Assembly: GCA_964529005.1 (NCBI GenBank) | Contig: CAZGUH010000013.1 | Span: 1 to 64,000, forward strand | Source of the DNA: CAZGUH01 sp964529005 | GTDB lineage: Bacteria; Actinomycetota; Acidimicrobiia; Acidimicrobiales; Ilumatobacteraceae | Direction: 5' to 3' | Length of the DNA stretch: 64,000 nt | Part shown: positions 1 through 8,057 of the stretch, one piece after another | Numbering within the stretch: the first letter of the stretch is position 1 | How the letters are laid out: each line of letters starts with the position of its first letter | Program-made: the position numbers and the translations under genes | The notes under the pieces: model-generated | Told to the model about the DNA's origin: nothing | The model's input: only the letters and a program-made list of their open reading frames with translations | Database searches by the model: none

Positions 1-1200
1 GGTGAGCTCGAGGAGCGTCGGGTCGCGCTGCGTCGGTTCGTCGACGAGCGGTTGGCGCCGTTGGAGCGCGATCTGCCGGTCGAGGGTCTGCCCGAGGAGC
101 CGTTGCTGAAGGAGCTTCAGGACGAGGCGCGCTCGGCGGGTTTCTGGGGGCTGTCGGCTCCGGTGGAGTTCGGAGGGCAGGCGCTCGGTGTCTACGACTG
201 CGCGGTGCTGCTCGAGGAGATCATGCGGACCACCGTCAGCGGTGTGAGCGGTGGGTATTTCGGCACGGGCATCTTCGGTGGCAATCCGCCGTCGATCATC
301 GTGTCGCATGGGACCGAACGTCAACGAGAGCTGTACGTGCGGCCGGTCGTGACAGATGGGTGCGGGTACTTTCTCGCGATGAGTGAGCCGGGTGCGGGGT
401 CGGACCCGGCGGGGATGATGGAGACCACGGCGACGCGCCACGACGGCGGCTGGGTGTTGAACGGGGTCAAGGGCATGATGAGCGAGTTCGCGCTCGCTCG
501 GTTCGGTGTCGTGTTCGCGGTGACAGACCCGGAGAAGCGGGCGCGGGGCGGCATCACCGCGTTCATCGTCAACGTCGACAATCCGGGCCTCAGCATCGAG
601 GGCGAGACACAGACGATGTCCGGAAAGGTCGCCACGTGGATTCGCTTGACCGAGTGCTTCGTCCCCGACGAGGACGTGCTCGGCCCAGTGGGCCACGGCT
701 TCGCGCTCGGACAACAATGGTTCGGCCGTATTCGCACGTTGTACTACGGCGCCGGCATGCTCGGCCCAGCCATGCGCGCGTTGGAGATCGCGACGGCGTA
801 CGCCAACCAGCGCAAGACGTTCGGCGAGACCTTGGGGTCACGCCAAGCGGTGCAGTTCATGCTGGCCGACTCCGCGATGCAGATCACCGCGATCCGGGCG
901 TTGACCCACGACACCGCGCACAAGCTCGACAGTGGCTCTCCGACTCGGCTCGAGTCGGCGATGGTGAAGGTGATGGGTTCCGAGATGGCGTGGACCGTGC
1001 TCGACCGCGCCCTGCAGATCATGGGCGGCATCGGCTACACCAATCGCTATCCGATCGAGCGCATGATGCGCACCGTCCGGTTGTTCCGCATCGCCGAAGG
1101 GGCGAGCGAAGTGCACCGTGCGTTCATCGCACGAGAGGTCCTCAAGCACGACGCCAGCAACCTGCCGCGGCCTTTCGTCCCCTCCGTCAGCGTTCCCTGA
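1..1200 (+). CDS. Acyl-CoA dehydrogenase, 5' end cut off by window
   Basis: The frame is open from base 1 and already encodes typical family sequence (E-L-E-E-R-R-V-A-L-R-R-F), so the real start lies left of the window; the TTG at 52 is only an internal codon. The product is a flavin-dependent acyl-CoA dehydrogenase that introduces the alpha,beta double bond of an acyl-CoA. The flavin-contact motif M-S-E-P-G-A-G-S-D starts near visible residue 127. Near the C-terminus I-A-E-G-A-S-E-V occupies the place of the Y-E-G-T-S motif of medium-chain enzymes, so the catalytic glutamate is present. It converges with the thiolase gene, and a hairpin at 1233-1260 separates the two. The acyl specificity cannot be told. 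Confidence 0.93.
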   Translation, partial: GELEERRVALRRFVDERLAPLERDLPVEGLPEEPLLKELQDEARSAGFWGLSAPVEFGGQALGVYDCAVLLEEIMRTTVSGVSGGYFGTGIFGGNPPSIIVSHGTERQRELYVRPVVTDGCGYFLAMSEPGAGSDPAGMMETTATRHDGGWVLNGVKGMMSEFALARFGVVFAVTDPEKRARGGITAFIVNVDNPGLSIEGETQTMSGKVATWIRLTECFVPDEDVLGPVGHGFALGQQWFGRIRTLYYGAGMLGPAMRALEIATAYANQRKTFGETLGSRQAVQFMLADSAMQITAIRALTHDTAHKLDSGSPTRLESAMVKVMGSEMAWTVLDRALQIMGGIGYTNRYPIERMMRTVRLFRIAEGASEVHRAFIAREVLKHDASNLPRPFVPSVSVP

Positions 1201-1232
1201 GCGCCGGCGCTAGACACCGACGGGTCGCTGGA

Positions 1233-1260
1233 GCTCCGGTCGGGAGCGTTCCACCGGAGC
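1233..1260. terminator. Bidirectional hairpin between convergent genes
   Basis: Perfect 8-bp arms GCTCCGGT and ACCGGAGC with a 12-nt loop, lying between two convergent stop codons. There is no T-run, as is common in high-G+C actinobacteria. The role is inferred from position and symmetry. Confidence 0.5.
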
Positions 1261-1297
1261 CCCGGCGACACGTCGGAGAACGTCGACCGCTCGGCGC

Positions 1298-2461
1298 TCA
1301 GAGCCTCTCGATCAGTGTTGCGTTTGCGAGACCCCCTCCCTCGCACATCACCTGGAGCCCATAGCGGCCACCGGAGCGCTCGAGCTCGTTGAGCAGCGTC
1401 GCCATGAGCTTCGTGCCCGACGCCCCGAGCGGATGGCCGAGCGCGATCGCCCCGCCGTTGACGTTCGTCTTGGCCAGGTCCGCTCCCAGCTCCTTCTGCC
1501 ACGCCAGCACGACCGATGCGAACGCCTCGTTGACCTCGAACAGGTCGATGTCGTCGATCCGCATCTGTGCCCGCTCGAGCAGCCGCTCGGTGGCCGGGAT
1601 CGGGCCCTTCAACATCGTGACCGGATCGGCGCCCGCCACCGCGAAGCTGTGAAAGCGAGCACGTGGCCGGCGCCCCAGCTCGACCGCCTTCTCCTCGCTC
1701 ATGATCAACACGGCCGACGCCCCGTCGGAGATCTGCGACGAGTTGCCGGCGGTGACCTTGCCACCTTCCTTGAACGCCGGCTTCAGCGGCGCGAGGGTCT
1801 CGACTGTCGTGCCCTCGCGGATGCCCTCGTCTCGCGTCATGGACGTGGTGACGCCGCCGGTCGTCACGGGCACCGGCACGATCTCACGCTCGAAGCGGCC
1901 ATCCGCGGTCGCGATCGCCGCCCGCCTCTGGCTCTCCGCGCCGTACGCATCGAGATCCTCACGTGTGAAGCCGTACTCGTCCGCGATCATCTCAGCACCG
2001 ATGCCCTGGGGAGGCAGCCCCGACGCGGCGTAGCGGTCGTGCATCGCCTGCGAGAACGGCTCGCCCATGCCAGGCACGATCGACGACCCCATCGGGACGC
2101 GGGTCATGACCTCGACGCCAGCGGCCACGACGATGTCGTAGGCCCCGGCCATCACGCCTTGCGCTGCGAAGTGAAGCGCCTGCTGGCTCGACCCGCATTG
2201 ACGATCGACGGTCGTCGCCGGCACGCTCTCGGGCCACCCCGCCGCCAGCACGGCGTTGCGGCCGACGTTGAGCGCCTGCTGCCCCACCTGCATCACGCAT
2301 CCCATGATCACGTCGTCGATCAACGCGGGAGGGATCTGATTGCGCTCCTGGATCGCGTTCAGGACATGGCCAGCGAGGTCCGCTGGGTGCCATTGCGCGA
2401 GCATTCCGTTGCGCTTGCCGCCGGGTGTACGGACGGCGTCGACGATCACTGCTTGCCTCAT
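1298..2461 (-). CDS. Thiolase (acetyl-CoA acyltransferase)
   Basis: A 387-residue protein of usual thiolase length. It catalyses thiolytic cleavage of 3-ketoacyl-CoA to acetyl-CoA and a shortened acyl-CoA, or the reverse condensation. The active-site cysteine is C89 in V-D-R-Q-C-G-S-S. The C-terminal G-H-P-L-G-A-S-G histidine motif and the M-C-E-G-G-G cysteine motif are both intact. The ATG at 2461 follows AAGGAG at 5-nt spacing. The gene stands alone, with a copy of the shared promoter box about 60 bp upstream (2522-2541) and a divergent amidohydrolase beyond it. It is the only thiolase in the window, so it could serve several of the acyl-CoA branches around it; that sharing is inference. 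Confidence 0.95.
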   Translation of the reverse strand: MRQAVIVDAVRTPGGKRNGMLAQWHPADLAGHVLNAIQERNQIPPALIDDVIMGCVMQVGQQALNVGRNAVLAAGWPESVPATTVDRQCGSSQQALHFAAQGVMAGAYDIVVAAGVEVMTRVPMGSSIVPGMGEPFSQAMHDRYAASGLPPQGIGAEMIADEYGFTREDLDAYGAESQRRAAIATADGRFEREIVPVPVTTGGVTTSMTRDEGIREGTTVETLAPLKPAFKEGGKVTAGNSSQISDGASAVLIMSEEKAVELGRRPRARFHSFAVAGADPVTMLKGPIPATERLLERAQMRIDDIDLFEVNEAFASVVLAWQKELGADLAKTNVNGGAIALGHPLGASGTKLMATLLNELERSGGRYGLQVMCEGGGLANATLIERL

Positions 2462-2521
2462 GTTCGCTCCTTCGGTGCGTGGGACGCCCGCGCTCGCCGA
2501 TCGGTGGCGCTGGTCGTCGCC

Positions 2522-2541
2522 AGCCTAATCAAACACCGCTC
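2522..2541 (-). promoter_or_regulatory. Shared promoter/operator box, site 1 (thiolase)
   Basis: Read on the minus strand: GAGC-GGT-GTTT-GATTA-GGC-T. The left arm is weak but GTTT-GATTA is kept, and TAGGCT is a good -10 hexamer about 60 bp before the thiolase ATG. Confidence 0.6.
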
Positions 2542-2600
2542 GGATAGTTCCGATCGGCGAGCAGCCTTGACACCCACGACCACCCGCGCCTAGACATATC

Positions 2601-2620
2601 AAACATCGTTCGATTGATCG
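2601..2620 (+). promoter_or_regulatory. Shared promoter/operator box, site 2 (amidohydrolase)
   Basis: Plus strand AAAC-ATC-GTTC-GATTG-ATC-G, back to back with site 1 in the divergent region. The -10 part is degenerate. It lies about 58 bp before the amidohydrolase start. Confidence 0.55.
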
Positions 2621-2678
2621 CTCGCCTGCACGCGAGGGACGGCACTGTGGGGGGTAGCAATCGCAATGGAGCAGTGTG

Positions 2679-3497
2679 ATGATCGCTGATCCGACGACGG
2701 GTCGCCCCGTGCGCATCGTCGACGTCCACCAGCATCTCAGCGCTGGCGAAGGAGACCCGGACGGGCCTGCGATCGAGAACCGTCTCGCTCTCCTCGACAG
2801 CGCCGGGCTCGATCATGCCGTGCTGCTCCCACCGAGCGGCGCCCAAGGACACGGTGGCGCGTCGATGACGGCGATGAACGATCATGTCGCCCGCGCGGTT
2901 GCACGAGCACCCGAGCGCTTCATCGCCGGCGTCGCCCACATCGCTCTGAGCGAAGGCCCGAAGGCATGCCGCGACGAGCTCGAGCGCGCCGTCACGCGGT
3001 TGGGCCTGCGTGGGGCGGTGTGGCACCATCGCTTCCAGGGCGTGCACCTCGACCATCCGATGATGCCCGACCTACTGCGGCAATGCGCCGACTTGGGAGT
3101 ACCGGCGCTGATCCACGTGATCGCCAGCAGCGCGCTCGAGTCGCCGTGGCGACTGGAACGGCTCCTCGAGAAGTGCCCGGGCACCAAGGTGCTCGCGCTC
3201 GACGCCTTCTCGAGCTTCGACCGAGCGAGCGAGGTCACGCTGCTCGCCCGGCGGTACCCAAACGTCTTCTGTGATCTCGGCACGATGCCGAACATCGCCG
3301 CGATCCCGATCCTCGAGTTCATCGAGCGCGTCGGACCGACCCGGCTGCTCCTCGGCACGGACCTCTACATGAAGCCGCAGACCTGGTACTTCCCCGGTCC
3401 CGTCCACGAGATCCTGCATCTCGACATCCCGCTCGATGTCAAGGAGGCGGTGCTTTCCGGCAACGCGCACGCGCTGTTCAACGTGGCCGCGCCGTGA
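2679..3497 (+). CDS. Amidohydrolase-2 family metal-dependent TIM-barrel hydrolase
   Basis: A protein of about 272 residues in the amidohydrolase-related family that includes ACMSD-type decarboxylases and lactone hydrolases. The N-terminal metal motif D-V-H-Q-H gives H17 and H19, and a late G-T-D-L-Y supplies the barrel aspartate. The frame also has a GTG at 2676, but GGAG at 2668-2671 lies 7 nt before the ATG at 2679, so ATG is chosen. The gene is divergent from the thiolase and has its own copy of the shared promoter box. Family members hydrolyse lactones or decarboxylate ring-cleavage products; which applies here is unknown. Confidence 0.85.
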   Translation: MIADPTTGRPVRIVDVHQHLSAGEGDPDGPAIENRLALLDSAGLDHAVLLPPSGAQGHGGASMTAMNDHVARAVARAPERFIAGVAHIALSEGPKACRDELERAVTRLGLRGAVWHHRFQGVHLDHPMMPDLLRQCADLGVPALIHVIASSALESPWRLERLLEKCPGTKVLALDAFSSFDRASEVTLLARRYPNVFCDLGTMPNIAAIPILEFIERVGPTRLLLGTDLYMKPQTWYFPGPVHEILHLDIPLDVKEAVLSGNAHALFNVAAP

Positions 3498-3554
3498 ACG
3501 ACGCTACGACGACACGACACGCCTCGACACGCCTTGGACGCTCGACGCCGGGCT

Positions 3555-4181
3555 TCACGGCCGGGCGCTGGGGGGTGTGGCCGGCAGCCGCCAGCGCCGT
3601 CCGTCGACCTCGACGGGAAGACGGTCGACGTTCAACACGAGGGCGAGCATCGTGTAGAAGCCGACCGCAGCGACGAGCTCGACCGCTCCCTGACGCCCCC
3701 ATCGCGCCGCCACCCGAGCGAATGCGGCGTCGCTGACGTCGCCGTCCTGCAACAGTTGCGTGGCGAAGTCGTAGACGTCGCTCAACTCGCCGGTCAGGGT
3801 CGGGCGCACTCCGGCCTCGATCGCGTCGATCACATCTGGTTCGATGTCGAACCGCGCCGCATATCGGCGATGGGTGTGGAACTCGTAATCGCTGTTCCAG
3901 CGCCGCGCCGTGAGCAGGATGACCAGTTCGGTGACCGCTCGGGGCACGCAGAGGCCGTCGAAGAAGAACGGAACCATGCGCCCGGCGAGCTCGGCCAGCT
4001 GCGGGCTGCGCAGCAATGCGTGCATCGGCCCGCCGATGACCGTCTCCGTGCTCGCTTGGTCAGGGCGAAGGTATGCGACGAGCCACTCGTTGACCGCGCG
4101 CTGAGCGCTGTCCATCTCGACGATCGGCAGGTCACCGAAGCGACGCTCGCTGTCCGCGCCGGGATGATCATCGTCTGCCAC
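3555..4181 (-). CDS. Carboxymuconolactone decarboxylase (CMD)-like protein
   Basis: A 208-residue protein of the CMD/AhpD fold. The W-N-S-D-Y-E-F-H-T-H-R-R-Y-A stretch, with its E-x-H pattern in the helical core, is the family signature; no C-x-x-C is present, so an AhpD-type peroxidase role is unlikely. The start is GTG at 4181, 4 nt after AGGAGG. It is the last gene of a three-gene unit after D-aminoacylase and crotonase, with a 57-bp gap to the latter. CMD proteins decarboxylate gamma-carboxymuconolactone or carry out related reactions; the substrate here is not known. Confidence 0.8.
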   Translation of the reverse strand: MADDDHPGADSERRFGDLPIVEMDSAQRAVNEWLVAYLRPDQASTETVIGGPMHALLRSPQLAELAGRMVPFFFDGLCVPRAVTELVILLTARRWNSDYEFHTHRRYAARFDIEPDVIDAIEAGVRPTLTGELSDVYDFATQLLQDGDVSDAAFARVAARWGRQGAVELVAAVGFYTMLALVLNVDRLPVEVDGRRWRLPATPPSARP

Positions 4182-4238
4182 AACCCCTCCTGATCCGCCG
4201 GCGCCGTGATCGGCGCGGCAGAGCGATCGATGCCATCG

Positions 4239-5105
4239 TCAATCGAAGCACGGCTCGGGCCAGCCGGCGAAGATGTCGGGAGCGTCGCTCGACACGCGAT
4301 CGGTGAATCGGGCCGGTCGTCGCTCGAGGAAGCTGCTGACCCCCTCGCGAACGTCCGCCGATGCGCCGAGCGAGAACATCGCCCTGCTGTCGAGCTTGTG
4401 CGCCTGCATCGGATGGTCGGCGCCGAGCATTCGCCAGAGCATCTGGCGGGTGAGAGCGATCGACACGGGACTCGTCGATTCGACGAAGGACGCGGCGAGC
4501 GCGCGCGCTGCGGGCAACAGCTCGGCCGGCTCGTGCAGCTCGTGCACGAGGCCCGCCGCGAGGGCTTCGTTCGCGGACACCAGACGCCCGGAGAAGCACC
4601 ACTCGAGCGCTCGGCCGATCCCGACGACCCGCGGCAGGAACCAGCTCGACGCAGCTTCGGGAACGACACCGATGCGAGCAAAGACGAAGCCGAAGCGCGC
4701 CTGCGAGCTGGCGATTCGGACGTCCATCGGCAGGGTCAGCGTGGCGCCGATGCCGACCGCCGCGCCGTTGATCGCTCCGATCACCGGCTTGAGACTGCGG
4801 AAGATCCGCAATGCCAGCACTCCCCCCGGCTCGCGCGGCACCTTGGGCGTGCCGTCGTCGACCGCGGGCTCGCGTTCGAACGTCGACGCGCCACCGGACA
4901 GATCGACGCCGGCGCAGAACGCCTTGTCGCCCTCTCCGGTCACGATGACGGCACGCACATCGTCGTCTTCGTCGGTGCGATCGAAGGCTTCGAGCAACTC
5001 GGCCCACATCGTCATCGTGAACGCATTGAGGGCATCGGGGCGGCACAGCTCGATGGTTGCGATCCCCTGCTCGATGTCGAAGCGGATGTGCTCGAACCCA
5101 CTCAC
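4239..5105 (-). CDS. Enoyl-CoA hydratase/isomerase (crotonase) family, isomerase-like
   Basis: A 288-residue crotonase. The GTG at 5105 overlaps the upstream D-aminoacylase stop in GTGA, so the two are translationally coupled; longer upstream extensions of the frame do not resemble the family. The oxyanion-hole segments F-C-A-G-V-D-L and G-A-A-V-G-I-G-A are present. The two glutamates of classical enoyl-CoA hydratase appear absent (T in G-I-G-A-T-L and no P-E after the R-F-G-F segment). It does have V-P-E-A-A-S-S, matching the S-P-E-G-C-S-S catalytic glutamate of delta3-delta2 enoyl-CoA isomerases. An isomerase-type or other crotonase reaction is therefore more likely than hydration. Confidence 0.88.
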   Translation of the reverse strand: MSGFEHIRFDIEQGIATIELCRPDALNAFTMTMWAELLEAFDRTDEDDDVRAVIVTGEGDKAFCAGVDLSGGASTFEREPAVDDGTPKVPREPGGVLALRIFRSLKPVIGAINGAAVGIGATLTLPMDVRIASSQARFGFVFARIGVVPEAASSWFLPRVVGIGRALEWCFSGRLVSANEALAAGLVHELHEPAELLPAARALAASFVESTSPVSIALTRQMLWRMLGADHPMQAHKLDSRAMFSLGASADVREGVSSFLERRPARFTDRVSSDAPDIFAGWPEPCFD

Positions 5106-6835
5106 CGCGACACCTGGGCATTCGGCCCGGGACGCTTGCCGGCGAGCCACTGGCCCGGCAGAGCGCCGCTGACCTTGCCGTCGACCTGCGTGAGGACGCC
5201 GTTGACTGCGGTCGCGCGGTACCCACCTGACGGCCTGCGGTATCGCTTCGCGCCGCCGGGGAAGTCGTAGACCGCCTCGGGCCGCTGCCACGTGAGAGCA
5301 TCGAGCTCGAACACCGTCAGATCGCCGCGCTTGCCGACCTCGACACGGCCGACGTCGCCGAGTCCGTAGATGTCGGCGGGACGCGCGGTCATCTCGGCGA
5401 CGGCGCGCTCGATCGAGATGTCGCCGCGATCGCGCACGTGACGGGTCAACAGAAGGGTGGTGTCGCCCGTGTTGCAGTGCGAGATGCAATGCGCGCCCGC
5501 GTCGCTTCCCGACACGACCGTCGCGTCGTCGGCCAGCAAGGCCCCGATGCGCTCCGGATCACTGTTGCCGGTGGTGTACGCGAGCCCTGGGCGCAGGTCG
5601 TTGAGCTCCAACCAATCGGCCAGCGCGTCGGAAGGGTGACCGCCGTGGTCGCGCGCCCACTCGCCGAAGGTGCCGCCGACGAACTCCTCCAGCTCCGGGC
5701 GGGTCACGGTTTCGATGCGCACACGGTCGAGATCTCGATGCGGGAACGTCGTCTTCGGCGACCGATCCCAATCCTCGGCCGCGCGGGCTCGCCACGTCGG
5801 GTCGGACAGCAGAGCGCTCTGCGCGCCAGGCCCGTCGGCCTGCAGCAGCTCGTTCCACGCGGGAACGGAGATGAAGCCCGTCCCTCCTTGGAAGTTCGCG
5901 GTGAACTCCTGCGGGTGAGGAGAGATCATCGGGTACGACTGGAGCCCTTCGGCCTGGAGACGGCGGGCGAGCTGGAGGTAGTCCTGGCAGATCGCCGGAT
6001 CCCTGTCCCAGTCGATGAAGCCGTTCCACGTCATCACGACGCCGGCAGCGGCGCACATGCGCGAGTACCGGTCCAGCTGCTCCTTCGAGAGTGGACGATC
6101 CATCATCGTCGGGATGATCTCGAAGTGACCTTGGTGGGAGCCGGTGATCGCCAGCAACCCAGCGAGCTCCGCGTCGTCGGCGATCGCACTCGGAACCGGC
6201 CGTCCGTCCGCCCCGCGGTTGTGATAGGAGGTGGAGAGTCCCGCTGCGCCCGCCCGCAACGCTTCGTCCAACACCTGCTCGAGGCGTGAGCGCTCCTCCT
6301 CCGTCGAGGGCCGCTCCCAGGCTTCGTCGCCGAGGACGAACATGCGCAAGGCCGACAATCCGACGAGACCGGTGACGTTGACGCCGAAGCCCCGCGACCG
6401 CATCGACGCGACGTAGTCCGGATACGACTCCCAATCCCATGGCACGTGGTCGGAGAAGCCCACCATGGGGATCTCCTCCACCACGGCGAACGTCTCGCTC
6501 AACGAGGCGCGCTGCGCCGCGCGAACCGGCGCCAGCGACAACGAGCAGTTCCCCATCAGAACCGTCGTCACGCCATGTTGGGGCATCGGATCACACGCAG
6601 GATCCCAGAAGAGGGACGGGTCGAAGTGTGTGTGTCCGTCGACGAAGCCGGGCGTCACGAACGCGCCGCTGGCATCCAACTCCGGCTCGCCGTCCGGACG
6701 AAGGTCGGCGCCGATCTCGACGACGACACCTCGGCGCACGCGCACGTCCGCGCGCTGCGGCGGGCCGCCCGAGCCGTCGACCAGCGTGCCTCCCCGCACG
6801 ATCAGGTCGCCGACGCCTGAGCTGTCGAACTGCAT
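5102..6835 (-). CDS. N-acyl-D-amino-acid deacylase family amidohydrolase (copy A)
   Basis: A 577-residue member of the D-aminoacylase branch of amidohydrolases, zinc enzymes that release a carboxylate from N-acyl-D-amino acids. The metal motif G-H-T-H gives H68 and H70, G-N-C gives C97 (the bridging cysteine of D-aminoacylase), and S-D-A-G-A-H supplies the catalytic aspartate. An ATG at 6838 sits only 1 nt after GAGGGGG; the next ATG at 6835 has better spacing and matches the M-Q-I-Q start of its close paralogue at 37395-39116, so 6835 is chosen. It starts a unit with crotonase and CMD genes. A shared promoter box lies about 40 bp upstream, inside the end of the TetR-PPOX gene. Confidence 0.9.
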   Translation of the reverse strand: MQFDSSGVGDLIVRGGTLVDGSGGPPQRADVRVRRGVVVEIGADLRPDGEPELDASGAFVTPGFVDGHTHFDPSLFWDPACDPMPQHGVTTVLMGNCSLSLAPVRAAQRASLSETFAVVEEIPMVGFSDHVPWDWESYPDYVASMRSRGFGVNVTGLVGLSALRMFVLGDEAWERPSTEEERSRLEQVLDEALRAGAAGLSTSYHNRGADGRPVPSAIADDAELAGLLAITGSHQGHFEIIPTMMDRPLSKEQLDRYSRMCAAAGVVMTWNGFIDWDRDPAICQDYLQLARRLQAEGLQSYPMISPHPQEFTANFQGGTGFISVPAWNELLQADGPGAQSALLSDPTWRARAAEDWDRSPKTTFPHRDLDRVRIETVTRPELEEFVGGTFGEWARDHGGHPSDALADWLELNDLRPGLAYTTGNSDPERIGALLADDATVVSGSDAGAHCISHCNTGDTTLLLTRHVRDRGDISIERAVAEMTARPADIYGLGDVGRVEVGKRGDLTVFELDALTWQRPEAVYDFPGGAKRYRRPSGGYRATAVNGVLTQVDGKVSGALPGQWLAGKRPGPNAQVSR

Positions 6836-7992
6836 CATGCCCCCTCGTTGCGCGCGCCCGCCGCCGATGATCCCGATCCTAATCGAACAGTGATTGGATC
6901 AGCAACTCCGCCTCCCCGGACGGCGGGTTCGAGCCTGGTGTGGTCCCACGAGACGATCCGGCGCGGTTCCACGACGATGACGACGCGGCTGGCCACGATG
7001 CGTTCGATGACCGACCGGTCCGCGCACGGACCGTTGTTGCGTTCGTAGGCTGCCCGGGCCGCGTCGAACCGTTCCTGCGGGTCCTCCAGGAAGCGAGCCC
7101 TCCCGACGATCTGCACGCCCCTCCGTTCGCCGAGCGTGCGGCTGCCGTTCTCGAAGAGGCACGTGACGGTCGGGTTCCGCACGAGGTTCCTCACCTTCTG
7201 CGACTTGGGCCGTGTGGCGAACGTGACGTCGTCGCCGAAGAACCCGAACCACATCGCCGCGCTGTGAATCGTGCCGTCACGGTTGAGGGTCGACACGCAC
7301 ATGGTCCGGCATGACCGGACGATCGCGCCCACCTCGTCGACGTCCATGCCAATGTCGCGGCGCCCCTGCTGCCGCGAGGTCGATCCGGCATCGGCGGTCG
7401 ACAGGACGGCTTCGATGATCGCAGCCGCGACGGACTCCCACAGATGCTCGGCATCGACGTGCGAGCCGGCGTGCCGGCCCGCCTCCTCGAGGGCGAGGAG
7501 GGGCTCCGGCGACTCCAGGATCCCGCCCCTGATGGCGTTCGAATAGAGCACGGCGCCGAGCGTGAAGGACTCAACGCTCTCGATCAGCGGAATGATCGAC
7601 GGTTGAGGCACCCCGTTGTCGCGCAGCAAGCGAACCGCCGAGTCGTAGAACCTCGGAGAGACGCGATGGGGGTGCCCAGCCAAGATCACGGGCAGCAGCG
7701 CAGGGTGATCGACGAGCGCCCGGCGATAGATCCGGGACGTCTCGATGAACCAGGCACGCCAATCGGCCTTGCCCGCCTCGGGCGTTCGCGCGTGTTCGAG
7801 AGCGAGCTTCGCGGCGCCAAGCAGGATCTCGTCCTTGTTGCGGAAGTGGTGGTACAGCGAGGCGCCGTTGATGTTCAGATCGCGAGCGAGGCGGCGGATG
7901 CTCAGCTCGTGCAACCCTTCTTCGTCGATGATGCGCAGGGCGCGCTCGAGGGTCACACGTTTGGAGATGAGAGGCTCCTTCGGGCGAGACAC
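6835..7992 (-). CDS. TetR regulator fused to a PPOX (flavin/F420) domain
   Basis: A 385-residue two-domain protein. Residues 1-60 hold a TetR helix-turn-helix (L-S-I-R-R-L-A-R-D-L, then G-A-S-L-Y-H-H-F), followed to about 200 by a TetR C-terminal ligand domain. After a short linker, residues 216-355 form a pyridoxamine-phosphate-oxidase-like split barrel with T-L-N-R-D-G-T-I-H and V-T-C-L-F-E-N-G-S. Both halves have separate paralogues here (39448-40137 and 57658-58146). The last 20 or so residues are encoded by the promoter box of the next gene and have no family match. The GTG at 7992 follows AAGGAG. Inference: a repressor that senses a redox cofactor or substrate through the PPOX domain. 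Confidence 0.85.
   Translation of the reverse strand: MSRPKEPLISKRVTLERALRIIDEEGLHELSIRRLARDLNINGASLYHHFRNKDEILLGAAKLALEHARTPEAGKADWRAWFIETSRIYRRALVDHPALLPVILAGHPHRVSPRFYDSAVRLLRDNGVPQPSIIPLIESVESFTLGAVLYSNAIRGGILESPEPLLALEEAGRHAGSHVDAEHLWESVAAAIIEAVLSTADAGSTSRQQGRRDIGMDVDEVGAIVRSCRTMCVSTLNRDGTIHSAAMWFGFFGDDVTFATRPKSQKVRNLVRNPTVTCLFENGSRTLGERRGVQIVGRARFLEDPQERFDAARAAYERNNGPCADRSVIERIVASRVVIVVEPRRIVSWDHTRLEPAVRGGGVADPITVRLGSGSSAAGARNEGA
6876..6895 (-). promoter_or_regulatory. Shared promoter/operator box, site 3 (D-aminoacylase A)
   Basis: Minus strand AATC-ACT-GTTC-GATTA-GGA-T, a full match with TAGGAT as -10. It lies inside the 3' coding end of the TetR-PPOX gene, about 40 bp before the D-aminoacylase start. 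Confidence 0.8.
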
Positions 7993-8057
7993 TGAAACGA
8001 GCTCCTTCGCGTGGTGGAACCGATGGGTTGAGCGCGCGACCTCTGCGGGACGAGAGG

